DNA of 8,135 nt from Rhodothermales bacterium (GCA_028283985.1 JANQSQ010000048.1:1-8135); one strand, 5' to 3'; positions 1 to 6,886 are shown, numbered from the stretch's first letter. The notes: generated by a model not told the origin, from the sequence alone. A program made the numbers and translations.

Positions 1-1343
1 TGCCGTGGTGGGCGGCAGGCCTGAGCATCTTTGCCACCATGCTCTCCGCCATCACTTATCTCTCTATTCCTGCAACGGCCTACGCCAGCGACTGGACCCG
101 CTTCCTGGTCAATATGGGCATTCCCCTCATTGCACCGATCGTCATCTTCTTTTTCCTGCCTTTTTACCGAAAACTTCGCGTCACAAGCGTTTACGAATAC
201 CTCGAAAACCGATTTGACACCTCATTGCGCCTGCTCGGCTCCGCCTCGTTTATCCTGTTTCAATTGGGAAGGATGGGCATCGTGTTGCTGCTGCCGGCCC
301 TGGCGCTAAGCGCTGTGACGGGCTTGCATCTCTTTCTGTGCATCGCTCTTATGGGGTTATTGAGCACGCTCTACACGGTGCTGGGCGGGATGGAAGCCGT
401 TGTCTGGACCGATGTGATTCAGGTCGTGGTGTTGTTCGGCGGGGCACTCGCTGCATTGGGCATCATCGTTGCAGATATTCCCGGAGGCTTTGGGCAAATC
501 ATCACGGAAGCGGCAGAGCACGACAAGTGGAACCTGGTCAATCCCGGCTGGGACCTGTACAGTGATTCGCTATTCGTTATTCTTCTCGGGATGGTCTTTA
601 CAAACCTGCTACCCTACACCACGGATCAGGCAGTGGTGCAACGGTATATGACCACCGCGACCGAGCAATCCGCGCGCAGCGCCATCTGGACAGGCGCTTT
701 GTTTGCCGTGCCGGCATCCATCCTGTTCTTCTTCCTCGGTACGGCGCTGTTTGTCTTTTATCAGAACTTCCCGGAGCAACTCACCCCCCTCGAAAGATCC
801 GATCAACTGCTGCCCTGGTTTATCGTCCAGGAAATGCCTGCCGGTCTGGGCGGCCTGGTCATTGCCGGGGTGTTTGCCGCTTCCATGTCCAGCCTCGATT
901 CTTCGATTCATTCCATCACTACTGCGGTCACCACCGACTTTTTCAAGCGTTTCCAGCCGGATCGGGAAGAGAAAAAGTGGCTCAGCCTTGCCCGGTGGAT
1001 TGTATTCATCCTCGGTGTCCTCGGTACAGTTAGCGCCATGCTCATCAGCACCCTGGATCTGCGGGCGCTCTGGAGCCTGTTTCTGGATATTACCGGCCTT
1101 TTCCTCGGCACCCTCGGAGGCCTGTTTATTCTGGGCATTTTCACCCGTCGAACCACTGCCTTTCATGCGTGGATCGGCGCCCTGACCTCTGTCGCTGCAC
1201 TTGCTTACTGCACCTTTTTCACATCGATCAACGGCTTGCTTTTCGGCGCAATCGGGACACTGACGTGTGTGGGTACAGGTTGGCTGAGTAGCCGGATTGT
1301 AAGAAAGAAGCAGCCGAAAGATATTGGGGAAGTGACTATTTAA
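1..1343 (+). CDS. Sodium:solute symporter (SSS/SLC5 family), 5'-truncated by the window edge
   Basis: Inner-membrane secondary transporter that uses the sodium gradient to import an organic solute; the substrate cannot be read from the sequence. The frame is open from base 3, before the first ATG at 39, and begins P-W-W-A-A-G-L-S, a typical SSS stretch around TM2, so the true start and roughly 60-80 residues lie upstream. About 446 residues are present. Counting from the Met at 39: the family motif G-G-M-E-A-V-V-W-T-D-V-I-Q at 116-128, Y-T-T-D-Q-A-V-V-Q-R-Y at 193-203, and A-A-S-M-S-S-L-D-S-S at 280-289. The last matches the TM8 segment whose Ser pair binds Na+ in vSGLT-type carriers, and it is followed by the usual T-T-D-F-F-K. 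About ten hydrophobic segments alternate with short loops. The tail is basic (R-K-K-Q-P-K). The gene converges on pntB with a 26-bp gap and ends in its own terminator. Family assignment is firm; sugar, sialic acid and other substrates are all possible. Confidence 0.93.
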   Translation, partial: PWWAAGLSIFATMLSAITYLSIPATAYASDWTRFLVNMGIPLIAPIVIFFFLPFYRKLRVTSVYEYLENRFDTSLRLLGSASFILFQLGRMGIVLLLPALALSAVTGLHLFLCIALMGLLSTLYTVLGGMEAVVWTDVIQVVVLFGGALAALGIIVADIPGGFGQIITEAAEHDKWNLVNPGWDLYSDSLFVILLGMVFTNLLPYTTDQAVVQRYMTTATEQSARSAIWTGALFAVPASILFFFLGTALFVFYQNFPEQLTPLERSDQLLPWFIVQEMPAGLGGLVIAGVFAASMSSLDSSIHSITTAVTTDFFKRFQPDREEKKWLSLARWIVFILGVLGTVSAMLISTLDLRALWSLFLDITGLFLGTLGGLFILGIFTRRTTAFHAWIGALTSVAALAYCTFFTSINGLLFGAIGTLTCVGTGWLSSRIVRKKQPKDIGEVTI

Positions 1344-1352
1344 GGATACTCT

Positions 1353-1383
1353 GCCTGTACTGGCGCCGCCTACAGGTCTTTTA
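1353..1383 (+). terminator. Intrinsic terminator of the symporter gene
   Basis: CCTGTA (1354-1359) pairs with TACAGG (1371-1376), and inside it GGC (1362-1364) pairs with GCC (1368-1370) around a GCC loop, leaving a 2-nt bulge. The T-rich run TCTTTTA follows at 1377-1383. The order hairpin then T-tract fits only + strand transcription; on the - strand the hairpin is followed by CAGAGTATCC with no T-tract. The hairpin begins 10 bp after the symporter stop, and its 3' arm contains the pntB stop codon (1370-1372). Confidence 0.6.
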
Positions 1384-2842
1384 CGGCGGCCACGAGTTTT
1401 GCCAGCGATTCTTTCGCATCCCCGAACAGCATGCGGGTGTTGTCGTGATAGAACAGCATGTTATCGATGCCGGAATAACCGGGACGCAGGCTGCGTTTGA
1501 GCACAACCACCGTGCGGGAACGATCCACATCCAGAATGGGCATACCATAGATGGGACTGGTCTTGTCCGTACGCGCTGCCGGATTGACCACATCGTTGGC
1601 GCCAATCACGAGCGACACGTCCGTCATGCCGAATTCGTTGTTGATATCGTCCATTTCGTAGAGTTGGTCGTACGGCACGTCCGCCTCTGCAAGCAATACA
1701 TTCATATGTCCGGGCATGCGGCCGGCCACCGGATGAATAGCGTATTTCACGGTAACGCCCTGGGCTTGCAGCATATCCGACAATTCGCGAACCTGATGCT
1801 GCGCCTGGGCTACAGCCATACCATAGCCGGGCACCACGATCACCTGTTCGGCATACGTCAACTCGATGGCCACATCTTCGACCGACGTTTCCTGCACCGT
1901 AAGGTCGGGCCGGGCGCCTTCCACCGTCGGACCGCTTCCATCGCTGTCTCCGCCGAAGCCACCCAGCAGTACGTTCAGCAACGACCGGTTCATTGCTTCG
2001 CACATAATGGAGGTCAGGATAAGTCCTGATGCGCCGACCAGGGCGCCGCTTACGATAAGCGCCGTGTTGTCGAGCATGAATCCGGTGGCCGCTGCAGCCA
2101 GTCCCGAGTAGGCATTCAGAAGCGCTACGACGACGGGCATGTCCGCCCCCCCGATGGGGATGACGAGGAGAATGCCCAATACCAGCGAAAGAAAGCCGAG
2201 AACCAGCGCCCCCCACATGATGGCTTGCATATCCATCGCTGCAAACGAGCCGCCCGCTCCGTAGATCAGGTATCCGCCTGCCCCAAGCGCACCGAGGGTC
2301 ACCAGTACGGTAAGTACGCGCATGCCCGGAAACGAAACGGGATTGCCGCTCAGGTGCCCGCCCAACTTGCCGAAGGCGACAAAACTTCCGGAAAACGTGA
2401 TCGTGCCGATCAGAATACACAGTACGACGGTGATCGCCGCCGGTACGTCGAGCGGCGCCAGTGCCGCCATGGATTGGACCGTTCGGGCTACCGCTCCTTC
2501 TCCTGCCCCACCGGACAGGTAACGCGCGATTTCTCCGCCTGCCACGAGTGCAGACGCCAATCCCCCGAAACCGTTGAATACCGCAACCAGCTCCGGCATG
2601 CTCGTCATGGCCACCCGCCGCGCCAGCAACATGCCCACGGCAGCGCCGACCACGAACCCGCCGATCATCTCCACCGGGGAAAGAATTCGCTGCAACAACA
2701 GCGTCGCCGCGACGGCAATCAACATGCCGATGGCCGCAAGCCGATTTCCCCTGCGGGCCGTAGCCGGGGACTGCAGCCGTTTCATGCCCAGAATGAAGAG
2801 CACGGCAGCGCCGAGATAAGCCAACAGGATAAGGTTCTGCAT
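1370..2842 (-). CDS. pntB: NAD(P) transhydrogenase subunit beta (PntB)
   Basis: Beta subunit of the proton-translocating transhydrogenase (NADH + NADP+ + H+ out = NAD+ + NADPH + H+ in). It carries most of membrane domain dII and the NADP(H)-binding domain dIII. Length 490 aa; E. coli PntB is about 462. Membrane helices span roughly residues 1-290, with S-M-P-E-L-V-A at 81-87, G-G-A-D-M-P-V-V at 231-238 and L-N-A-Y-S-G at 242-247, all conserved dII motifs. After a Gly/Asp-rich linker (about 295-325) comes dIII: P-G-Y-G-M-A-V-A-Q-A-Q at 338-348, H-P-V-A-G-R-M-P-G-H-M-N at 370-381, G-A-N-D-V-V-N-P at 414-421, and the NADP phosphate-site K-R-S at 449-451 with G-Y-S-G at 455-458. E. coli His91 of the proton path aligns with Asn90 here (V-F-N-G-F). 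The gene starts 12 bp after the pntAB stop with no clear Shine-Dalgarno sequence, so it is probably translated from the same message. Confidence 0.97.
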   Translation of the reverse strand: MQNLILLAYLGAAVLFILGMKRLQSPATARRGNRLAAIGMLIAVAATLLLQRILSPVEMIGGFVVGAAVGMLLARRVAMTSMPELVAVFNGFGGLASALVAGGEIARYLSGGAGEGAVARTVQSMAALAPLDVPAAITVVLCILIGTITFSGSFVAFGKLGGHLSGNPVSFPGMRVLTVLVTLGALGAGGYLIYGAGGSFAAMDMQAIMWGALVLGFLSLVLGILLVIPIGGADMPVVVALLNAYSGLAAAATGFMLDNTALIVSGALVGASGLILTSIMCEAMNRSLLNVLLGGFGGDSDGSGPTVEGARPDLTVQETSVEDVAIELTYAEQVIVVPGYGMAVAQAQHQVRELSDMLQAQGVTVKYAIHPVAGRMPGHMNVLLAEADVPYDQLYEMDDINNEFGMTDVSLVIGANDVVNPAARTDKTSPIYGMPILDVDRSRTVVVLKRSLRPGYSGIDNMLFYHDNTRMLFGDAKESLAKLVAAVKDL

Positions 2843-2854
2843 GGTGGCGAGGCG

Positions 2855-3160
2855 TCAGGCGGCGTTACTGGAAGGTTCCTTGCTATCGCGCTGCTTCGGC
2901 TTGAACATTTGCAGCATCCGATCCGTGACGAGGAAGCCCCCGACCACATTGATCGTGGCGACGATAAGCGCCGCAAATCCAATCCACTTGGCCCAGGGAC
3001 TCTCGATCATGCCAGTCGCCACGAGGGCCCCCACAATGGTAATGCCGCTGATCGCATTCGTGCCGGACATGAGCGGTGTGTGCAGGGTTTGCGGTACCTT
3101 GCTGATCACCTCGAACCCGATGAATGCTGCCAGAATGAATATGACGAGATTGCTCAGCAT
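2855..3160 (-). CDS. pntAB: NAD(P) transhydrogenase subunit alpha, part 2 (membrane segment, PntAB/alpha2)
   Basis: Small membrane subunit of the three-subunit transhydrogenase. It corresponds to the C-terminal dII helices of a one-piece PntA. Length 101 aa, usual for alpha2. Three hydrophobic segments at about 3-20, 36-52 and 57-78 are followed by a charged tail (K-P-K-Q-R-D-S-K-E). The motif V-P-Q-T-L-H-T-P-L-M-S-G-T-N-A-I-S-G at 22-39 is the hallmark of this part of PntA. It lies 54 bp after pntAA and 12 bp before pntB, in the canonical order. It shares a reading frame with pntAA: only the pntAA stop TAA separates them, followed by 18 sense codons up to this ATG. The ATG at 3160 is chosen because the protein then starts with the hydrophobic first helix (M-L-S-N-L-V-I-F). 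No Shine-Dalgarno sequence precedes it. Confidence 0.95.
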   Translation of the reverse strand: MLSNLVIFILAAFIGFEVISKVPQTLHTPLMSGTNAISGITIVGALVATGMIESPWAKWIGFAALIVATINVVGGFLVTDRMLQMFKPKQRDSKEPSSNAA

Positions 3161-3214
3161 CAGGGTGAACCGGACTGGAAATACATGGTATGGTACGAAA
3201 CGCTTATAGGATAC

Positions 3215-4348
3215 TTATGTGTCGAGCAGGGTGCGTACGTGTTCGTGCACGACCTGTCCTTCGTGCGTCACGCACATATCCTTGAAAATCTCGTCCTCGA
3301 AATCCGGACGGAACGTTTCGCTGTCGAAAAATTCCGTTAGGACAGCAAGGAGCGTGCGGGCGTACATGGTACTGGCATCGACAGGCGATTTCGACGGCAG
3401 GTCGAGTGGCCCCAGGATACGTACGCCATACACTGTAACGGTTTCTCCGGGTTTTGTAGCTGTGCAGTTGCCCCCGCCCGGCGCCGCGAGATCGACCACC
3501 ACGGACCCCGGTTTCATAGCTTGCAATGCTTCGTCGGTGAAGAGGATGGGCGCAGGTCGTCCCGGCACCAGCGCCGTCGAGATCACCACATCCGCCGCTG
3601 CGATGTGCGGAACCAGCAGGGCGGTTTGCTGCGCCGCTTTTTCTTCGGTCAATGCCGTAGCATATCCGCCCGTATCGGCATCCTCTTGCGTTTCAAAAGC
3701 CAATTCCACGAACCTGGCGCCAAGGCTGCGAACTTCCTCCTGTGCTGCATCGCGAATATCGTAGGCGGACACACGTGCTCCGAGCCGCCTTGCCGTAGCG
3801 ATGGCCTGCAGTCCCGCAACACCCGCCCCCAACACCAGCACATTCGCCGGCTTCACGGTACCTGCCGCCGTCGTCATCAGGGGAAAAAACCGAGGTAACG
3901 CCGCGGCAGCCTGCAACACGGCTTCATACCCGGCTACCCCGCTCATGGCGGAGAGTGCATCCATCTTTTGCGCCCGGGAAATACGCGGCACTAACTCCAT
4001 GCCGAGCGCCGTCACGGAGCGATTGGCCAATTGCAGGGATAATGCAGGTCTGCCCAGCGGATCCAGCAACCCTAAAAAGACGCTGCCGGACTTCATTTTC
4101 CCGATTTCGGACTCCAGGGGGGGCCTCACTTTCAGGACGATGTCGGCGCCGAGCGCATCGCTGCATGTGCCTGTACGCGCACCGGCCTCCCGAAATGCAT
4201 CATCGGTAAAGTATGCCGCCTCGCCGGCCCCCGCTTCCACAATGGCCCCGAATCCTTGACTTACAAGTTTTTGAACTATATCGGGAACGACAGCCACACG
4301 CCGTTCGCCGGCGGCGGTCTCCTTTGGAACACCAATGGTTAACGCCAT
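3215..4348 (-). CDS. pntAA: NAD(P) transhydrogenase subunit alpha, part 1 (NAD(H)-binding domain, PntAA/alpha1)
   Basis: Peripheral cytoplasmic domain dI that binds NAD(H) and passes hydride to NADP+ on dIII of PntB. The protein is 377 aa, the normal alpha1 length, and related to alanine dehydrogenase. The frame stays open upstream to 4510, but family homology begins at M-A-L-T-I-G-V-P-K-E, so the ATG at 4348 is chosen; the extra 54 codons run into serC and look non-coding. Visible motifs: I-G-V-P-K-E-T at 5-11, the loop R-A-Q-K-M-D-A-L-S-A-M-S-G at 125-137, the Rossmann turn G-A-G-V-A-G-L-Q at 174-181 with acidic D197 at the end of the second strand for the NAD ribose, D-L-A-A-P-G-G-G-N-C at 286-295, and L-P-S-K-S-P-V-D-A-S at 317-326. 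A soluble acidic tail ends at TAA. The 5' leader (4349-4439) holds a stem-loop. First of the three pnt genes, 91 bp after serC. Confidence 0.96.
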   Translation of the reverse strand: MALTIGVPKETAAGERRVAVVPDIVQKLVSQGFGAIVEAGAGEAAYFTDDAFREAGARTGTCSDALGADIVLKVRPPLESEIGKMKSGSVFLGLLDPLGRPALSLQLANRSVTALGMELVPRISRAQKMDALSAMSGVAGYEAVLQAAAALPRFFPLMTTAAGTVKPANVLVLGAGVAGLQAIATARRLGARVSAYDIRDAAQEEVRSLGARFVELAFETQEDADTGGYATALTEEKAAQQTALLVPHIAAADVVISTALVPGRPAPILFTDEALQAMKPGSVVVDLAAPGGGNCTATKPGETVTVYGVRILGPLDLPSKSPVDASTMYARTLLAVLTEFFDSETFRPDFEDEIFKDMCVTHEGQVVHEHVRTLLDT

Positions 4349-4370
4349 ACGCCCCCGAATAAAGATTCTG

Positions 4371-4408
4371 TCATGCAGGCGGTGCGAGCGATATGCTCCT
4401 GCGCATGA
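4371..4408 (-). promoter_or_regulatory. Stem-loop with nested 11-codon ORF in the pntAA leader
   Basis: In the 91-bp serC-pntAA gap, TCATGCAGG (4371-4379) pairs with the 11-mer CCTGCGCATGA (4398-4408): nine base pairs with one 2-nt bulge. Inside, AGC (4387-4389) and GCT (4395-4397) can close a 5-nt loop. The structure ends 22 nt before the pntAA ATG. It has no T-tract on the - strand (CAGAATCTTTATT follows), so it is a poor intrinsic terminator. On the - strand an ATG at 4406 opens a frame of 11 codons (M-R-R-S-I-S-L-A-P-P-A) that stops at 4371-4373, almost exactly the extent of the stem-loop. Upstream, TATATTCG (- strand, 4423-4416) resembles a Bacteroidota -7 element (TAnnTTTG) with one mismatch, but no TTTG -33 box was found at the right distance. 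Function is inferred only. Confidence 0.35.
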
Positions 4409-4439
4409 GACAACCCGAATATACAAAGACCACCGTATA

Positions 4440-5510
4440 TCACCCGCGTTCTCTCTCGAAATCGTCCATAAAGGCAATGAGCGCATCCACGGATTCTTCC
4501 GGGCAGGCATTGTATAAGGAGGTGCGCATCCCTCCCACGGATCGGTGTCCTTTCAATGCCAGTAACCCTCGCCCGTGCGCTTCGGACAGAAAACGCGCTT
4601 CCAGGTCTTCCGAGGGCAGGCGGAACGTCACATTCATCCGCGAGCGGGCGTCTTCGTGCGCCGTCCCCCGGTAGAAATCGGTCCGGTCGATCCGGGCATA
4701 CAGTTTGCCGGCCTTGCGCTCGTTGATCTCTTCGATAGCCGCAAGCCCCCCCTGCGCTTCCAGCCATGCCAGTACCTTGCCTATGAGGTACACGGCAAAC
4801 ACGGGAGGCGTGTTGTACAACTTCGCCGCATGTATCCCGTAATCCAGAATAACGGGCAGCGATTTGTTGCGGCGTTGCAGGAAACGGTCATGCACCAGTA
4901 CGACGGTGGCGCCCGCCGGACCGATATTCTTTTGTGCCCCTGCATAGATCAACGCATAATTCGCCATGTCGATCGGGCGGCTCAGGAAATCGCTGGACGC
5001 ATCGCATACGATGGGCGGATCGACCCGCGGAACTTCGGTGAACTGCGTGCCGACCACCGTGTTGTTCGAGGTCATATGCAGGTATGCCGCATCGGGATGA
5101 ACATCCCATGCGTTTGCATCCGGGATATACGCGAAATTCTGGTCCTCGCTCGACGCTGCTGGCCGCGCCTTGCCCGTACGCTGCGCTTCTTTCAGTGCAT
5201 TCACCGCCCAGCGCCCCGTCACTACATAATCCGCTGAAGCCCCCTCCTCCCGGAAATTCAGCGGTATCTGGTGAAACTGCATGGACGCCCCTCCTTGCAG
5301 GAAGAGCACATGCCATTCGCCGCCGATGTTCAGGAGGCGCCGGACACGCTCTTTGGCGTCCTGTTCGATCTGCGTATAGGCCGCCGAACGGTGACTGATC
5401 TCAAGGACGGATGCGCCAAGCTCCCCGTATACCGGGAATTCTTCTTTCATTTCCAGCAGTACGGCCTCCGGAAGCGCCGCGGGGCCGGCGGAAAAATTAT
5501 GCAAGCGCAT
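4440..5510 (-). CDS. serC: Phosphoserine aminotransferase (SerC), EC 2.6.1.52
   Basis: PLP-dependent class V aminotransferase of the phosphorylated serine pathway. It converts 3-phosphohydroxypyruvate plus glutamate to O-phosphoserine plus 2-oxoglutarate; many SerC enzymes also serve pyridoxal phosphate synthesis. Length 356 aa, against about 360 for the family. The N-terminus N-F-S-A-G-P-A at 5-11 is diagnostic. Other motifs: E-I-S-H-R-S at 37-42, L-Q-G-G-A-S-M-Q-F at 71-79, W101, T-S-N-N-T at 147-151, D170-A-S-S-D with D170 the likely pyridine-nitrogen aspartate, and A-G-A-Q-K-N-I-G-P-A-G at 190-200 with K194 the Schiff-base lysine. Near the end, G-H-R-S-V-G-G-M-R-T-S at 321-331 supplies arginines for substrate phosphate and carboxylate. 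All key residues are present, so the enzyme should be active. The ATG at 5510 lacks a Shine-Dalgarno sequence. It follows the DUF1015 gene by 85 bp; serA is absent from the window. Confidence 0.97.
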   Translation of the reverse strand: MRLHNFSAGPAALPEAVLLEMKEEFPVYGELGASVLEISHRSAAYTQIEQDAKERVRRLLNIGGEWHVLFLQGGASMQFHQIPLNFREEGASADYVVTGRWAVNALKEAQRTGKARPAASSEDQNFAYIPDANAWDVHPDAAYLHMTSNNTVVGTQFTEVPRVDPPIVCDASSDFLSRPIDMANYALIYAGAQKNIGPAGATVVLVHDRFLQRRNKSLPVILDYGIHAAKLYNTPPVFAVYLIGKVLAWLEAQGGLAAIEEINERKAGKLYARIDRTDFYRGTAHEDARSRMNVTFRLPSEDLEARFLSEAHGRGLLALKGHRSVGGMRTSLYNACPEESVDALIAFMDDFERERG

Positions 5511-5541
5511 GGCGGGATACAGGCGAAGAGATTATCAAGGG

Positions 5542-5572
5542 GCCGTAGCCTTCGGAAAAACAGTGCTACGGC
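5542..5572 (-). promoter_or_regulatory. Perfect 8-bp stem-loop between the DUF1015 gene and serC
   Basis: GCCGTAGC (5542-5549) is the exact reverse complement of GCTACGGC (5565-5572), with a 15-nt loop that is T-rich on the - strand. It begins 23 nt after the DUF1015 stop and ends 31 nt before the serC ATG. The - strand sequence after it (CCCTTGATAATCTC) has no T-tract, so simple rho-independent termination is unlikely. A processing site, mRNA-stabilising hairpin or attenuator is possible. The structure is seen directly; the role is inference. Confidence 0.4.
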
Positions 5573-5595
5573 AAGAGAACGAGAGAGATTCAGTC

Positions 5596-6807
5596 CTAGT
5601 CGAACAGATGCACCAGCAGCCCGCTGCGGAGTTTCGGTTCGAACCATGTGGATTTCGGCGGCATGAGGAGGCCCCCATTCGACACGGCAAGCAGTTCCTC
5701 CACACTGGTCGGATACATGGAAATGGCCAGTTCCGCCCGTCCGGAGTCGACCAGACGTTCCAGTTCGCCCGTACCGCGTATACCTCCCACGAAGTCGATA
5801 TTCGGATCCAGTCGCTGATCTATAATGCCGAACTCGGGTTCCAGCAGATGTTCGCTGAGCCGCGCCACATCGAGAGTGTCCGCTACCTCAGTACGTTCCG
5901 TTGGTGGAAGCTGGATCGTATGCCAGTGTCCACTCAGGTACAGACATACGTTGCCCGGTTCGGCAGGTGTTTTCTCTCCGGAATCTACAGACAGGTCAAA
6001 TCGGGCGGCCAGCGTATGCAGAAACTCGTCCGTGGGGACTGGCAGTTTTCGTACGATGCGGTTATAGGCAAGAATGCGCAGTTCGCTCATGGGAAACAGC
6101 ACGGCCGGGAAAAATTCCGCCTCCGGCAGTTCGACAGATGCTTTGCGCATTTCCGCCGCCGCCCGCGATGCTGCGGCACATCGGTGGTGTCCGTCCGCGA
6201 TATACAGGTATTCGACGCGCACAAAGGCATCCACCAGGTCTTCCCGCTGCTCCGCTTTCCAGATCGTGTGGCGAACCCCATCCTCCGCCCTGAAGTCGTA
6301 GAGCGGCTCCGAAGCGGTTTCGGAGGCGACCAAAGCATCGATTCGATCCGCATTCCGATAGGTCATCATGACCGGCTCGGCATGCGCCTGCTGGGTCACG
6401 ATATGACGGACGCGGTCTGTCTCCTTTTTCGGGCGCGTTTTTTCGTGTTTCAGGATCGTCCCGTTGTCGTATTCCTCCACGGATACACACCCGAATACGC
6501 CGGTTTGCGTATGCCTGTCCATTTCCAGGCGGTATATGTACACGGACGGCTCGTCCTGCACCGAGGCGCCGTTTCCGGCGAATGCCCGCAGGTTGGCGGC
6601 GCCGCGTTCATACGTTTCCGGGGCATATTCGTCGGCGCCCGCCGGCAGATCGATCCCCGGGCGGACGACGTGCAGAAAGCTCAGCGGGAGCCCTTCTGCA
6701 AGGGCACGAGCTTCTTCGGTATCGACGACATCATAGGGTACGGAAGCGATCTCCTTCACCTTGTCGGGAACAGGACGAAGGGCGCGAAACGGGTGCAGGA
6801 TCGCCAT
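5596..6807 (-). CDS. DUF1015 family protein (serC neighbour, function unknown)
   Basis: Recognised as a DUF1015 (COG4198-type) cytoplasmic protein, 403 aa, close to the family's usual 400-430. Conserved blocks in order: V-P-Y-D-V-V at 23-28, P-L-S-F-L-H-V-V-R-P at 41-50, Q-T-G-V-F-G-C-V-S at 101-109, H-E-K-T-R-P-K-K-E-T-D-R at 121-132, E-P-V-M-M-T-Y at 144-150, D-G-V-R-H-T-I-W at 176-183, Y-I-A-D-G-H-H-R at 202-209, and a C-terminal M-P-P-K-S-T-W-F-E-P-K at 382-392. No signal peptide or membrane segment. The family has no established reaction that I know of. The A-D-G-H-H-R loop resembles the phosphate-binding loops of ParB/sulfiredoxin-fold proteins, a fold that includes free serine kinases. 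With serC next door, a role in serine or phosphoserine metabolism is a reasonable inference. The ATG at 6807 gives the expected N-terminus (I-L-H-P-F-R-A-L-R-P); there is no Shine-Dalgarno sequence. A long stem-loop lies just upstream. Confidence 0.9.
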   Translation of the reverse strand: MAILHPFRALRPVPDKVKEIASVPYDVVDTEEARALAEGLPLSFLHVVRPGIDLPAGADEYAPETYERGAANLRAFAGNGASVQDEPSVYIYRLEMDRHTQTGVFGCVSVEEYDNGTILKHEKTRPKKETDRVRHIVTQQAHAEPVMMTYRNADRIDALVASETASEPLYDFRAEDGVRHTIWKAEQREDLVDAFVRVEYLYIADGHHRCAAASRAAAEMRKASVELPEAEFFPAVLFPMSELRILAYNRIVRKLPVPTDEFLHTLAARFDLSVDSGEKTPAEPGNVCLYLSGHWHTIQLPPTERTEVADTLDVARLSEHLLEPEFGIIDQRLDPNIDFVGGIRGTGELERLVDSGRAELAISMYPTSVEELLAVSNGGLLMPPKSTWFEPKLRSGLLVHLFD

Positions 6808-6819
6808 GGAAAGAGGCCG

Positions 6820-6886
6820 TGCACAGGCCGGGATAGTGCGCAGAAAACAATCCGGTACAATTTCGGAAATACCCGGTTCCTGTGCA
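6820..6886 (-). promoter_or_regulatory. Long interrupted stem-loop in the DUF1015 leader
   Basis: In the 152-bp gap before the DUF1015 gene, the 13-mer TGCACAGGCCGGG (6820-6832) pairs with CCCGG (6872-6876) and CCTGTGCA (6879-6886). That is 5 + 8 = 13 base pairs with a single TT bulge, enclosing 39 nt. The loop contains an 11-nt dyad, ATTTC-G-GAAAT (6860-6870). On the - strand the structure ends 12 nt before the start codon, so it sits in the mRNA leader if transcription starts upstream. No T-tract follows. The rest of the gap (6887-6959) shows only a very short CGGG/CCCG dyad with a pyrimidine-rich tail after the upstream gene. I do not recognise a known riboswitch class. Confidence 0.4.

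Noticed and set aside
1461..2420. Open frame of 319 codons on the - strand in another frame of pntB
   Set aside because: Overlaps the coding frame of pntB, which has full conserved motifs; the product is Arg/Gly-rich with no recognisable pattern.
3161..3214. Tandem ACCAT repeat and CTTAT direct repeat in the pntAA-pntAB spacer
   Set aside because: Only two copies of 5 bases each, with no stable pairing; easily due to chance.
2225..3340. Open frame of 371 codons on the + strand across pntB, pntAB and the end of pntAA
   Set aside because: Antisense to three conserved genes; the translation is His/Arg/Gln-rich low-information sequence without any family motif.
4416..4423. TATATTCG on the - strand as a pntAA promoter element
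   Set aside because: One mismatch from the Bacteroidota -7 consensus, but no TTTG at -33 and no sigma-70 -35 box at the right distance.
4349..4510. N-terminal extension of pntAA to an ATG at 4510
   Set aside because: The 54 extra residues overlap the end of serC and resemble no part of PntA; homology starts at the ATG at 4348.
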